Shown here in pieces: positions 16,924 through 26,224 of a stretch of 50,773 nt of DNA (within the stretch, counting starts at the first letter, position 1; every line of letters begins with the position of its first letter). Below the pieces are notes generated by a model. It was given only the letters and a program-made list of their open reading frames with translations, was not told the origin of the DNA and did no database searches. A program made the position numbers and the translations under genes. Source of the stretch: Paracoccus alkenifer (GTDB lineage Bacteria; Pseudomonadota; Alphaproteobacteria; Rhodobacterales; Rhodobacteraceae); contig NZ_FNXG01000008.1 in the NCBI RefSeq assembly GCF_900108405.1, positions 1 to 50,773 on the forward strand, read 5' to 3'.

Positions 16924-18111
16924 ATGTCCCAGACCACCACCCAATCCGCCGAGGAACTGGCCGAAACCCGCGCCGCTATCCGCGAGGGGGTGCGCGCCGT
17001 TGCCGCGGATTTCGATGCCGATTACTGGCTTGCCCGTGACGAAGATGGGGTGTTTCCCCGCGAATACCATCGCGCCATGGCCGATGCCGGCTGGCTGGGT
17101 ATCACCATGCCCGAGGAATACGGCGGTGCGGGTCTCGGCGTGACCGAGGCCGCGATCATGATGCACGAGGTCGCCAGCCACGGCGGAGGCATGGCCGCGA
17201 CTTCATCGGTTCATATCAACTTGTTCGGGCCGCATCCGATAGTGGTCCACGGCACCCATGAACAGAAATCCGAATGGATCCCGCGGCTGATCGCGGGCAG
17301 CGATCAGGTTGCGTTCGGCTTTACCGAACCCGATGCCGGGCTGAACACCACCCGCATCAAGACCTTTGCCGAAAAGGTGCCGGGCGGATATCGGGTGAAC
17401 GGGCAAAAAGTCTGGACCTCGACCGGGCAGGTCGCCAACAAGATCATGCTGCTGACCCGCACCACCAAGTTCGAGGACTGCAAGCGCCCGACCGACGGGA
17501 TTACAATCTTCTATACTGATCTCGACCGCAGCAAGATCGACGTGCAGCGCATTCCCAAGATGGGCCGCAAGGCGGTGGATTCGAACGCCATCTTCATCGA
17601 CGATCTGTTCATTCCCGACGAACACCGGATCGGCGACGAGGGCAGGGGGTTCAGCTACATTCTCGACAGCCTCAACCCCGAGCGGGTGCTGATCGCGGTC
17701 GAGGCCATCGGCATCGGTCAGGACGCGTTGCGCCGGGCCACCCAATACGCCAAGGAACGCGTGGTCTTCGACCGCCCCATCGGCCAGAACCAGGCCATCC
17801 AGCACCCGCTGGCCGAACGCTGGATGTATCTGGAATCCGCCTGGCTGATGGCGATGAAGGCGGCCGAGCTTTACGACGCCGGCAAACCCTGCGGGGCCGA
17901 GGCGAACGCCGCCAAGTTTTTGGGCGCGCGCGCTGGCTATGAGGCTTGCGAGCGCGCCATCTTCACCATGGGCGGCTTTGGCTATGCCAAGGAATATCAT
18001 GTCGAGCGGCTGTTCCGCGAGGTGGCGGTGACCCGCATCGCCCCGATCACCGAGCAGCTGATCTCAAGCTTCATCGCCGAGAAGGTTCTCGGCCTGCCGA
18101 AATCATACTGA
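16924..18111 (+). CDS. acyl-CoA dehydrogenase
   Basis: The protein is 395 residues. It shows LPEEYGGAGLGV-like N-terminal helices (ITMPEEYGGAG), GFTEPDAGLNTTR in the FAD/substrate site, NGQKVWTSTGQ, and FDRPIGQNQAIQHPLAE. The C-terminal catalytic loop reads RIAPITEQLISSFIAE without the YEGT Glu. The Glu in NPERV (about residue 259) is the probable base. GAAGGATAACC spans the gap from the lyase gene. It should form the 2,3-unsaturated CoA thioester used by the hydratase and lyase encoded just upstream, with electrons going to ETF. Confidence 0.92.
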   Translation: MSQTTTQSAEELAETRAAIREGVRAVAADFDADYWLARDEDGVFPREYHRAMADAGWLGITMPEEYGGAGLGVTEAAIMMHEVASHGGGMAATSSVHINLFGPHPIVVHGTHEQKSEWIPRLIAGSDQVAFGFTEPDAGLNTTRIKTFAEKVPGGYRVNGQKVWTSTGQVANKIMLLTRTTKFEDCKRPTDGITIFYTDLDRSKIDVQRIPKMGRKAVDSNAIFIDDLFIPDEHRIGDEGRGFSYILDSLNPERVLIAVEAIGIGQDALRRATQYAKERVVFDRPIGQNQAIQHPLAERWMYLESAWLMAMKAAELYDAGKPCGAEANAAKFLGARAGYEACERAIFTMGGFGYAKEYHVERLFREVAVTRIAPITEQLISSFIAEKVLGLPKSY

Positions 18112-18121
18112 GAGGGCTGTC

Positions 18122-19039
18122 ATGACCAAGGCAATGGAAGGCAAGGTGGTCCTGGTAACCGGCGCCGGCCGTGGCGTCGGGCGCGGCATCGCGCTGGACA
18201 TGGCACGGGCGGGGGCTGCGGTGGTAGTCAACGATCTGGGCGTGGCGCTGAGCGGCGCGACCGAAACCGGCCTCAGCCCCGCGCAGGAGGTCGTGGCCGA
18301 GATCGAGGCGATGGGTGGCCGGGCCGTCGCCGATGGTCATTCTGTCGCCGACTGGGACGCTGCTCAGGCGATGGTGCAGGCGGCGCTTGACTCGTTTGGC
18401 CGCATCGACGCGGTGGTGAACAACGCCGGCAACCTGCGCGACGTGCTGTTCCACCGCATGACCGAAGAAGAGTTCGATTCCGTCATCGCAGTCCACCTCA
18501 AGGGCAGCTTCAACGTCAGTCGCGCCGCTGCCCCGCATTTCAAGGAACAAGGTTCGGGCGCCTATGTGCACATGACCTCGACCTCGGGTCTGATCGGCAA
18601 TCTGGGGCAGGCCAACTATACCGCCGCCAAGCTGGGTATCGTCGGCCTGTCCAAGGCGATCGCCATCGACATGCAGCGTTTTGGCGTGCGCTCGAACGCG
18701 GTGGCGCCTTTTGCCTGGACGCGCATGGTGTCCTCAATTCCCGACGACACGCCGGAGCAGAAAAAGCGGGTCGAGGGGCTGAAAAAGCTGGTTGCCGAAA
18801 AGATCGCGCCCTTTGTCGTGGCCCTGACCTCGGACGCGGGCAAGGATGTGACCGGCCAGATCTTCGGCGTGCGCAACAACGAGATCTACCTGTTTTCGCA
18901 GCCGCGTCCGATACGCACCGCGCATACGTCGGACGGCTGGACGCCGGAAACCGTGGCCGAGCGGGTCTTCCCGATGTTCCGCAACGATTTCTATCCGCTG
19001 CACAAGTCGGGCGATGTCTTCACCTGGGATCCGGTCTGA
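18122..19039 (+). CDS. SDR 3-hydroxyacyl-CoA dehydrogenase (MFE-2/HSD17B4-like)
   Basis: This 305-residue short-chain dehydrogenase has the cofactor motif TGAGRGVGRG, VNDLG after the second strand (NAD-type, Asp), NNAGNLRD, STSGLIGNLGQANYTAAK with the catalytic Ser-Tyr-Lys, and an extended C-terminus. The VNDLGVALSG segment and NLGQANYTAAK are typical of the (3R)-hydroxyacyl-CoA dehydrogenase domain of MFE-2. It is a natural partner for the hydratase-2-type MaoC proteins, which make (R)-3-hydroxyacyl-CoAs. GAGAGGG precedes the ATG. It is the last gene of the 12948-19039 operon. Confidence 0.9.
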   Translation: MTKAMEGKVVLVTGAGRGVGRGIALDMARAGAAVVVNDLGVALSGATETGLSPAQEVVAEIEAMGGRAVADGHSVADWDAAQAMVQAALDSFGRIDAVVNNAGNLRDVLFHRMTEEEFDSVIAVHLKGSFNVSRAAAPHFKEQGSGAYVHMTSTSGLIGNLGQANYTAAKLGIVGLSKAIAIDMQRFGVRSNAVAPFAWTRMVSSIPDDTPEQKKRVEGLKKLVAEKIAPFVVALTSDAGKDVTGQIFGVRNNEIYLFSQPRPIRTAHTSDGWTPETVAERVFPMFRNDFYPLHKSGDVFTWDPV

Positions 19040-19054
19040 TTGAACCGCCTGTTT

Positions 19055-19078
19055 CGAGCCAGTTCGCGTGCCGGCTCG
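19055..19078. terminator. weak hairpin after the 12.9-19.0 kb operon
   Basis: CGAGCC / GGCTCG inverted repeat with a 12-base loop, 15 bases after the SDR stop, followed by only TT. The remaining bases to 19151 show nothing else recognisable. Confidence 0.35.
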
Positions 19079-19151
19079 TTCGGTGCCGACCTAGGAATGA
19101 GTAAACCCGGGCTTCGACGAACCCCCTGAGGATATCGCACAGATCGACAAA

Positions 19152-20042
19152 TCAGGGGCGCTCGGCCTGTCGCCAGATGCTGTAGGCGCCCGAGGCGATG
19201 ATGATTGTTGCGCCGCCCAGCGTCCAGAAGTCGGGGAACTGGTCAAAGACTAGTATCCCCCACAGGACGCTCCAGACCATCAAGGAATACTGGACTGGAG
19301 CAAGCGTGGCCGCTGCGGCCAGTGAAAATCCACGGATCAGCGCCAACTCGGCGCAACCGGCGGTAACCGCGAGGCCAAAAAGCATCAGCATATCGGAAAG
19401 GCTGGCCGGAACGGCCCCGACAACAGCCAGTCCGGCAGTCAGTGCCAAGGTCGTGATGAGTCCGGACCATGCAATCGTCGTGCGAAGCGGGTCCAGCCCC
19501 GCGAGGATGCGCGACAAGATCTGACGCAGCGCAAAGGCCGTCGCGCAAAGCAGGACGAGCAGCGTCGCGGGCTGGGCGATGCCTGCGCCGGGGCGCAAGA
19601 CGATCAGCGTGCCCACCAGTCCGACCCCCACGGCGCACCAGCGCGGCAAGCTGACGTATTCGCCAAGCAACAGAGGCGCCAGTGCGGTGATCAGCAACGG
19701 TGCGACAAAAGTGACTGCTGTTGCATCGGCCAAGGGCAGGAAACGCAGCGCCGCCACGAAAGAGATGGTCGATACGATCGAGGTCACGCCGCGCAGGATC
19801 TGCAATCCTGGACGGCGCGACCGCAAAACCGACCGCCCACCGGCCCACAAGATGCCGATGGCGCCGGCAAAAAGCCCTGCTTGCCGCGCCCAGGCAACCT
19901 GAATCGGATGATAGCTCGTGGAAACCTGCTTGGTCAGAACGTCGCAGAGCGAGAACAGGAAAAAGGCGAGCAAGACCCAGTAGAAGCCTCTTGCCTGCTG
20001 GCCGCGCCCGTGCGGAGTGGCGGGGCTGAGGGGTATCGTCAT
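19152..20042 (-). CDS. EamA/DMT-family membrane exporter
   Basis: This 296-residue protein has about ten hydrophobic helices in two similar halves, the drug/metabolite transporter (EamA) layout. Recognisable parts are FYWVLLAFFLFSLCDVLTK in helix 1, LPLADATAVTFVAPLLIT at the end of the first half, and PVQYSLMVWSVLWGILVF in the second. The start is ATG 20040-20042; the frame continues upstream to 20105 but lacks a better site. It may export an overflow metabolite or a toxic acid. Nothing links it specifically to the pathway except position. Confidence 0.87.
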   Translation of the reverse strand: MTIPLSPATPHGRGQQARGFYWVLLAFFLFSLCDVLTKQVSTSYHPIQVAWARQAGLFAGAIGILWAGGRSVLRSRRPGLQILRGVTSIVSTISFVAALRFLPLADATAVTFVAPLLITALAPLLLGEYVSLPRWCAVGVGLVGTLIVLRPGAGIAQPATLLVLLCATAFALRQILSRILAGLDPLRTTIAWSGLITTLALTAGLAVVGAVPASLSDMLMLFGLAVTAGCAELALIRGFSLAAAATLAPVQYSLMVWSVLWGILVFDQFPDFWTLGGATIIIASGAYSIWRQAERP

Positions 20043-20148
20043 CCAGCCTGCCCTTTGCCAGAAACGCGGTGCGTGCGACGTGTAAGGCGCCAGACTGTCA
20101 TCCAAGGCCGAAGGTGGACGAAAGGCGCGGCAACAAGAGGTGCAGGAA

Positions 20149-20859
20149 TCAATCCAGAAACCGTTGGCGCAGGGTGGCCAGCGCCGCCTCGTCCAGACCG
20201 ATCTGCCGGCGCAGATAGCTATCGGGGGTCTGAATGCTGTTCAGGAACACGTCGAGATAGTCGGTTTCGACGTGGATGAACGGGCGCAGCGCGGGATTGT
20301 CCGCTGCCGCCACTTGGGGGTGTCTCAGTTGGAAGCTTGCGGCGATATCTCCATAGGCGTCGTTGCTGCGCAGATAGTCGCCCTCGATCGCCTCGCGTCC
20401 GACGCCAAGCGCGCTTAACAGCAGGGCGACCATGACGCCGGTGCGGTCCTTGCCAACGGCGCAATGGATATAGATCGGCCCGTCACTGGCCAGCAGGTCG
20501 GCGAAGACCGCCTGGAACGTCGGCTGGAAAAGATGGGGCAGTTCACGGTAAATCCGCAGCATCGTGGCGCGGTTGTCCATGGCATTGCCAGCGCCGTCAC
20601 GCAGCATGCGGATCGGTGCGGCAAGGTCGATTTCATGCTGGCGGACCGGATGGCGCAGCCCAAGGCCGCGCAGGGCCGAGGGGCGCCTGGCCTCTTCATG
20701 CCGGTTGCGCAGATCGTAGACCGTGGCGATGCGCCGGTCGCACATCAGCAAGGCCGCGGTCGGGTCGGTGACGGCGCCGCCGCGAAAGATCATTCCCGGC
20801 CGGATCCTGCGTCCTTCATGGCCCGGCAGGCCTGCGACCTCACGGAAGTTCAGCAGCAT
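20149..20859 (-). CDS. tyrosine phosphatase of the MptpB-like family (Y_phosphatase3)
   Basis: The protein is 236 residues. The P-loop is IHCAVGKDRTGVM (Cys133, Arg139), preceded by VYDLRNRHEE (the conserved DLR...E) and the N-terminal NFREVAGLPG, all typical of the MptpB/Y_phosphatase3 family. These act on phosphotyrosine, phosphoserine or phosphoinositides. The start is ATG 20857-20859, preceded by AGAGAGG; eleven more residues are possible. It lies between the exporter and a large regulatory gap. Its place in a catabolic island that also carries two acyl kinases is unexplained. Confidence 0.88.
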   Translation of the reverse strand: MLLNFREVAGLPGHEGRRIRPGMIFRGGAVTDPTAALLMCDRRIATVYDLRNRHEEARRPSALRGLGLRHPVRQHEIDLAAPIRMLRDGAGNAMDNRATMLRIYRELPHLFQPTFQAVFADLLASDGPIYIHCAVGKDRTGVMVALLLSALGVGREAIEGDYLRSNDAYGDIAASFQLRHPQVAAADNPALRPFIHVETDYLDVFLNSIQTPDSYLRRQIGLDEAALATLRQRFLD

Positions 20860-21253
20860 ACCGTATCCTCTCTGGAAACATGCATCGGGCAAGCCTGTCT
20901 GGCGGCGCTACGCAATTCGCGTCGGGTCGGAAGGCGAGCGCCAATAGCCGAATTGTGATTTCAAGGCGTCGGCTTCGTGATCCGTATCCTCATACATCAG
21001 AAAATATAAGCTAGCGAACTGTGTGCATGCAAGAAGAATCTTTATGCCGATGTCGCAGGAATGTGGTGAGCAGACCGAGGGTCTATCTTTTGCCGCCACC
21101 CGCAAGGACGCAACCGGATGCCGTATTGACTGCAAGCGTATAGTTGGCTAGCGATTTAGTTCTTGGAGGTGTGGGTGTTCAGGATTTCACCGCAGGGAAC
21201 TGCGGCGCCTTCGGATACCGGCCATCAAGGATTTTTCGCTTGGGAGGAGCGGA
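20860..21253. other. 394-bp divergent intergenic region before livHMGF
   Basis: No convincing gene; the short frames here lack ribosome sites. The region carries promoters for the phosphatase (minus) and the Liv operon (plus). Visible elements are two exact copies of GCTAGCGA (21010-21017 and 21147-21154), a TGCATGCA palindrome near 21023-21030 and ACTGCAAGCGTATAGT around 21129-21144, which echoes the GCAAGC half-site seen elsewhere. The livH ribosome site GGGAGGAG is at the right end. Confidence 0.5.
21010..21154 (+). repeat. GCTAGCGA direct repeat pair
   Basis: Two exact 8-base copies (21010-21017 and 21147-21154) lie 137 bases apart in the divergent gap. Both contain the GCTAGC palindrome, which is also the centre of the operator at 28245-28258. 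They may be degenerate sites for the same regulator. Confidence 0.3.
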
Positions 21254-22111
21254 ATGATACCCACATTGATCCTGAACGCGCTGGCAGTTTCGTCGCTTTA
21301 TATCATGATGGCCAGCGGGCTGGCGCTGATTTTCGGCCTGCGGCGGGTGATGAATTTCGGCCATGGCGCCATCTACATGGTGGGCGCGTATCTGGGCTAC
21401 ACTATCGCGTCGGGCATGAACTTCTGGGCGGCGCTGTTGATCGTGCCGCTGTTGATGGCCGGCTTGGGGGTGCTGCTGGAACTGGCGGTGCTGCGGCCGC
21501 TGGAAAAACGCCAGCAGATCGAGGTGGCGCTGATCACCTTTGGCATCGGCATCGTGATCGCGCAGGTCGTGATTCGCATTTATGGCGGGATGCCGCTTTC
21601 GGTCACCGCGCCGCGGATGCTCGCGTCTTCGGTCAAGATCTTCGGGGCGGATTATCCGGTCTATCGCCTGTTTATCACCGTGGTCGGGCTATGTTCGGTC
21701 ATTGCGCTTGCGGTCTGGCTGAACACCACCCGGACCGGCATGTTCGTCCGCGCCGTCAGCCATGCCCCTGACATCTCGTCGATGATGGGGATCAACGCCA
21801 ACCGGCTGAGCCTGCTGATCTCGATGCTTTCGACCGCGTTTGCCGGGTTGGCGGGGGTTCTGGTCGGGCCTTACCTCTCGATTGATCCCGGCATGGACGT
21901 GGCGATGATCATCACCTGCATGATCGTGGTGGTGATCGGAGGCACCGGTTCGATCTGGGGGGCGATCTTCGCCGCGTTGATCCTTGGCTTCGTCCAGACC
22001 TTCGGCACCGTCTACCTGCACGAGATTTCCGTGCTGCTGCCCTATATAATGCTGGTCGGCATCCTGGTCTGGCGCCCGCAGGGCCTCAATTTCGGAGTAA
22101 GCGCGGAATGA
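21254..22111 (+). CDS. livH: Liv-type ABC transporter permease (LivH-like)
   Basis: This 285-residue inner-membrane protein has the LivH signature MNFGHGAIYMVGAYLGY (about residues 33-49) and the cytoplasmic-loop segment RAVSHAPDISSMMGIN. GGGAGGAGCGGA precedes the ATG. It heads a tightly packed operon livH-livM-livG-livF, with the next start overlapping its stop (ATGA). No binding protein gene is adjacent; the orphan at 2206-3384 is the obvious candidate. Confidence 0.93.
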   Translation: MIPTLILNALAVSSLYIMMASGLALIFGLRRVMNFGHGAIYMVGAYLGYTIASGMNFWAALLIVPLLMAGLGVLLELAVLRPLEKRQQIEVALITFGIGIVIAQVVIRIYGGMPLSVTAPRMLASSVKIFGADYPVYRLFITVVGLCSVIALAVWLNTTRTGMFVRAVSHAPDISSMMGINANRLSLLISMLSTAFAGLAGVLVGPYLSIDPGMDVAMIITCMIVVVIGGTGSIWGAIFAALILGFVQTFGTVYLHEISVLLPYIMLVGILVWRPQGLNFGVSAE

Positions 22112-23103
22112 CCAGCGTTCCCCTGTCCCCCCGCTCGGCCTCGTCGCTGCGCTGGCCCGTCCTGGGCGGTCTCGCGCTGGCGGTCTTTCTGGCCGGGTTC
22201 CTGTTGCCGGGCTATCTACAAGGCGGATATCTGCAATCGCTGCTGAACAACGGGCTGATCACTGGCGTCATGGCGCTGTGCGTTGCCTTCATCATGCATC
22301 AATGCGGCCTCGTGCTGTTCGGTATCGCTGCCTATTATGGGCTTGCAGCCTATGCCTGCGCCATTCTGATCAACAGCTTCGGGCTTTCCGCGATGGCTGC
22401 CGCCGGAGGCGCGCTGCTCGTGACGCTGACCGCCGCCTTTCTGGTCGGGGCCATCGTCATCCGTGTAAAGCCGCTGGCCTTCATGATGATCTGTCTGTCC
22501 CTGGCCGAACTGATGCGCCATCTCGTTGCGTTGCCCAGCCTGCGCCGGACCACCGGCGGCAGCGACGGTCTGCTGTTCATGCCCGAGGGGCGGGTGCTCG
22601 GCATCGATGCGATGGACCTGCTGGATACCGCGCAGGTCTGGCCGCTGATCTGGACCGCCACCTGGGTGATCGCCGGCCTGTTCCTGATTGTTGCCTCGTC
22701 GCATTTCGGGGTCCGCTTGCGCGCGATCAAGGAAAACGAGGAACGCATGCGGTTTTCCGGGTTCGACACCTATTGGCCGAGAGTCTTTGCCTTTACCGGC
22801 GTCGGGCTGGCCGCGGGTATTGCCGGGGTGATCCAGGCGCTGGCCAGCGGTCTTGCCTCACCCGAGATGTTCAGCATCATCACCTCGACCAACGCCCTGC
22901 TGGCGGCGATTACCGGCGGCGTGTCCTCGGTCATCGGGCCGGTTGCAGGTGGGGTCATCTACACTTGGGCAATCAGCGAATTCGGGGCGCTGGGCTATTC
23001 GCAGCTGTTCACCGGCATCGCCGTGATCCTGGTCATGCTGTTCATTCCCAAGGGCATCCTGCATCCGCTCCGGCTGCTGCGCCGGAAAGGGGGGCGGGCA
23101 TGA
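22108..23103 (+). CDS. livM: Liv-type ABC transporter permease (LivM-like)
   Basis: A 331-residue polytopic membrane protein. After eight or more hydrophobic segments it shows the LivM coupling-loop pattern RAIKENEERMRFSGF followed by AFTGVGLAAGIAGVIQAL. The start overlaps livH by four bases and the stop overlaps livG. It pairs with LivH to form the channel. Confidence 0.93.
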   Translation: MTSVPLSPRSASSLRWPVLGGLALAVFLAGFLLPGYLQGGYLQSLLNNGLITGVMALCVAFIMHQCGLVLFGIAAYYGLAAYACAILINSFGLSAMAAAGGALLVTLTAAFLVGAIVIRVKPLAFMMICLSLAELMRHLVALPSLRRTTGGSDGLLFMPEGRVLGIDAMDLLDTAQVWPLIWTATWVIAGLFLIVASSHFGVRLRAIKENEERMRFSGFDTYWPRVFAFTGVGLAAGIAGVIQALASGLASPEMFSIITSTNALLAAITGGVSSVIGPVAGGVIYTWAISEFGALGYSQLFTGIAVILVMLFIPKGILHPLRLLRRKGGRA

Positions 23104-23798
23104 TCCGCGTTGAAAACCTGACGGTCGCCTATGGCGCCTTCAAGGCGCTGAACGACATCTCGGTCGATCTGGGCCAGCGCGGGCAGGTCCATTCCATCAT
23201 CGGGCCGAACGGGGCCGGCAAATCCACCTTCATGGATGCGGTTGTCGGCAAGCGCCGTCCCAGCGCCGGGCGCATCTTCTACAAGGACCGCGACATCAGC
23301 GGCGACAGCATCCAGCGGCGGCGCAAGAACGGCATGGCGCGGTCGTTCCAGAAAACCTCGATCTTTCCGGGGCTGACGATCCTTGAACAGCTCGATCTGG
23401 TCGCGGCGCATCTGAACGAACCCGACCTTGGCGCCATCATCGACACGATGGACCTGCGCGAGGTGCTGCATCTTGAGGCTGCCCGCGCCGCCTACGGCGT
23501 CCAGCGCCGGGTCGATGTGGCGCTGGGGCTGATCGGGATGCCCGACATCCTGCTGCTGGACGAACCCGGCGCCGGGCTGTCGGCCGAGGAAACCGCCAAT
23601 CTGTTCAGGCATCTGCGCAAGCTGGCAGCCGAACGCGATATCGCCGCCGTGGTGGTCGAACATGATGTCGAGGCAGTGTTTGCGCTGTCCGACGTGGTGA
23701 CCGTGCTTGACCTTGGCCGCCATCTTGCCACCGGCACGCCCGCCGAGATCCGCGCCAACCCGCAGGTCGTCGCCGCCTATCTGGGGACCGCAGCATGA
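23100..23798 (+). CDS. livG: Liv-type ABC transporter ATPase (LivG-like) with altered signature motif
   Basis: A 232-residue ATPase from ATG 23100; the long frame starting at 22278 overlaps livM and is not real. Walker A is GPNGAGKST, the Q-loop region is ARSFQKTSIFPGLT, Walker B is ILLLDEPGAGL and the switch His is VVVEHDVEAV. The ABC signature reads AAYGVQRRVDVA where LivG proteins usually have LSYGQQRRLEIA. The Ser is replaced by Ala and the first Gln by Val, which could weaken ATP binding at one composite site. LivF has an intact LSGGQ. Confidence 0.93.
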   Translation: MIRVENLTVAYGAFKALNDISVDLGQRGQVHSIIGPNGAGKSTFMDAVVGKRRPSAGRIFYKDRDISGDSIQRRRKNGMARSFQKTSIFPGLTILEQLDLVAAHLNEPDLGAIIDTMDLREVLHLEAARAAYGVQRRVDVALGLIGMPDILLLDEPGAGLSAEETANLFRHLRKLAAERDIAAVVVEHDVEAVFALSDVVTVLDLGRHLATGTPAEIRANPQVVAAYLGTAA

Positions 23799-24490
23799 GC
23801 TTTCTGGAAATCTCGGACCTGACCGCAGGCTATGGCAAGGCCACAATCCTGCGCAACCTGTCGCTGTCGGTCGATCGCGGCGAATCGGTGGGGATCGTCG
23901 GGCGCAACGGCGCCGGCAAATCGACGCTGCTGCTGTCGATCTTTGGCCAGACCCGCGTCTTCGGCGGCGAGATCCGCGTCGCCGGCACCCGCACCGATAC
24001 CCTGCCGGCCTATCGCGCCGCGCATCTGGGGGTGTCGTTTTCCCCGCAGGGGCGGATGGTCCTGCCAAACCTGACCGTGCAAGAAAACCTGTGCATGAGC
24101 CTGGCCACCAACCGCAAAGGTGACTGGACGCTGGAAGGGGTCTTTGACCTGTTTCCGGTGCTGCGCGAACGCGCCCGTGCGCCGGGCATGGCGCTGTCGG
24201 GGGGGCAGTTGCAGATGCTGGCCATCGGTCGGGCGCTGATGGCCAACCCCGAGGTGCTGGTCCTGGACGAACCTACCGAGGGGCTTGCCCCTGTGCTCGT
24301 CGACGTGCTGACCGAAGCGCTGCTGAAGGTGCGCGCCAGCGGCACCGGCATTCTGGTGGTCGAACAACATCACGCGCTGATCCGTGCGGTGACAGATCGT
24401 TTCGTGGTCATGGCCAAGGGCGAGATAAGGGGCGGCGGCGCCAGCGCCGACATGGCGGCCGAGGAAAACGCCCATCTGTTCGAGCTGTAG
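23795..24490 (+). CDS. livF: Liv-type ABC transporter ATPase (LivF-like)
   Basis: A 231-residue ATPase with Walker A GRNGAGKST, the LivF-type FSPQGRMVLPNLTVQENL, signature ALSGGQLQMLAIGRAL, Walker B VLVLDEPTEGLAP and VVEQHHALI. The start overlaps the livG stop (ATGA). It completes the importer. Confidence 0.94.
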   Translation: MSFLEISDLTAGYGKATILRNLSLSVDRGESVGIVGRNGAGKSTLLLSIFGQTRVFGGEIRVAGTRTDTLPAYRAAHLGVSFSPQGRMVLPNLTVQENLCMSLATNRKGDWTLEGVFDLFPVLRERARAPGMALSGGQLQMLAIGRALMANPEVLVLDEPTEGLAPVLVDVLTEALLKVRASGTGILVVEQHHALIRAVTDRFVVMAKGEIRGGGASADMAAEENAHLFEL

Positions 24491-24559
24491 GCATCTGGCC
24501 CTAGCCGTGACCTGAAGAAGTTGGCCCGTGGCAACAGGCCCGCGGGCAGGAGGAAAGCG

Positions 24560-26203
24560 ATGTCACATCTTCTGGGTCTGAGCATGGACCTGCCGCTGCT
24601 GATCTCGGCGATCAACGAGCATGGCGCCGAGGCGCATGGGCGGGCGGAAATCGTCTCTTACGACCTGGCCGGCCAGCGCCACTGCTACAGTTTTCTGGAC
24701 ATGAACCGGCGCAGCAAGCGGCTGGCCAATGCGCTGACGGCGCGGGGCATGGGGCTGGGCAAGCGGGTCGCCACGCTGGCCTGGAACACCCACCGGCACA
24801 TGGAGATTTTCTATGGCGCCACCGGGATGGGCTGCCCCATCCACACCGTCAACCCGCGCCTGACCACCGAGCATCTGGAATACATCATCAACGAGGGCGG
24901 CGCCGAAGTTCTTTTTCTTGACGCGGATCTTGTCCCCCGTGCGGTCGAACTGGTCGGGAAGCTTCCGCATGTGCGCCATTTCGTGGTTCTCGAGCGGCGA
25001 GAGAACCTGCCCGACGGTGGGCCGCTGGCGCTTGAATCCTACGAGGACTGGCTGGCCGCCGAATCGGACCAGTTCGAGTGGCCCGAGTTCGACGAGCGTT
25101 CGGCCTCGACCATCTGCTTTACCTCGGGGACGACCGGAATGCCCAAGGGGGTCGTCTATTCGCATCGCGCCACAGTGTTGCAGACCATGACCTTTACCTC
25201 GATGGGGTGGCTGCCGCCGACGCGGCGGGGCAAGCCGGTGCTGTTGGCGGTGGCGCCGATGTTCCATTCCAACGCCTGGAACTTTCCCTTTGGCGCGGTT
25301 TACGCCGGGGTGCCGCTGGTGCTGCCGGGGCGCAACCTGTCGCCGGAAAACCTGCAACGGGTGATCGCGGACGAAGGGGTAACTTGCGCGGCGATGGTGC
25401 CCTCGGTCTTGACCGGCATCATTGAGCATGTCCGGGCAAAGGCGCTGGATCTGGGCCGGCTGGAATCCGTCGTGACCTCGGGCGCCGGCGCGGCGCCGTG
25501 GCTGATTGCGTGGTTGCACGAGAACGACATTACCACCACCCACAGCTGGGGGATGACCGAATGCATGTTCGGCACCTCGGGTGCGCTGCTTAGCCGCGAT
25601 GCCGATCTGCCGCTGGAAGCGCGGATGCCTTATTTGCTGAAGGACGGCCGTCAGACCGCGCTGACGCGGATCAGGATCGTCGATGACGAAGGTAATGTGC
25701 TGCCGCGCGACGGCACCACGCGGGGGCATCTGCGCGTCAAGGGGTTGTGGGCGGCGCGAGGCTATCTGAACCACCCCAAGGATTGCGCGCTGGACAGCGA
25801 TGGCTGGCTGGTGACCGGCGACATCGCCACCATCGACCCCGACGGCTATCTGAAGATCGTGGACCGCGACAAGGACCTGATCAAGTCGGGGGGTGAGTGG
25901 ATCAGCTCGTCCGATCTGGAAAAGATCGCGGCCAGCCACCCCGATGTGGTGCAGGCTGCGGCAATCGCCGTCGACCACCCGAAATGGCAGGAACGGCCGC
26001 TGCTGATCGTTCAGCTGCGCGAAGGGGCGGTGCTGGACGCGCGCGCGATCCTTGAGCTGATCGGCGCGCAGGTGGCGAAATGGTGGGTGCCTGATGACGT
26101 GGTACAGATCGCCGAGTTCCCCCTGAGCGCAACCGGCAAGGTCCGCAAGATGGACCTGCGCGAAACCTACGCCGATTACTACAACCAGCGCAGCGGCGCC
26201 TGA
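24560..26203 (+). CDS. AMP-forming acyl-CoA ligase (long/medium-chain, DmdB-like)
   Basis: The protein is 547 residues from ATG 24560 (GCAGGAGGAAAGCG upstream); the 13-residue extension from 24521 is unlikely. Adenylation motifs are ICFTSGTTGMPKGVVYSH, the substrate-adenylate segment SWGMTECMFG, TGDIATIDPDG and the catalytic C-terminal Lys in LSATGKVRKMDL. It belongs to the fatty-acyl/3-methylmercaptopropionyl-CoA ligase group. It is 69 bases downstream of livF and likely co-transcribed, so it may activate the acid imported by that system. It is followed by a bidirectional terminator. Confidence 0.92.
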   Translation: MSHLLGLSMDLPLLISAINEHGAEAHGRAEIVSYDLAGQRHCYSFLDMNRRSKRLANALTARGMGLGKRVATLAWNTHRHMEIFYGATGMGCPIHTVNPRLTTEHLEYIINEGGAEVLFLDADLVPRAVELVGKLPHVRHFVVLERRENLPDGGPLALESYEDWLAAESDQFEWPEFDERSASTICFTSGTTGMPKGVVYSHRATVLQTMTFTSMGWLPPTRRGKPVLLAVAPMFHSNAWNFPFGAVYAGVPLVLPGRNLSPENLQRVIADEGVTCAAMVPSVLTGIIEHVRAKALDLGRLESVVTSGAGAAPWLIAWLHENDITTTHSWGMTECMFGTSGALLSRDADLPLEARMPYLLKDGRQTALTRIRIVDDEGNVLPRDGTTRGHLRVKGLWAARGYLNHPKDCALDSDGWLVTGDIATIDPDGYLKIVDRDKDLIKSGGEWISSSDLEKIAASHPDVVQAAAIAVDHPKWQERPLLIVQLREGAVLDARAILELIGAQVAKWWVPDDVVQIAEFPLSATGKVRKMDLRETYADYYNQRSGA

Positions 26204-26224
26204 CCAGCTGGAATCGCAGAATAA

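Noticed and set aside
22278..23099. long N-terminal extension of livG
   Set aside because: It overlaps livM in another frame; the true livG starts at 23100 with the typical ATGA overlap.
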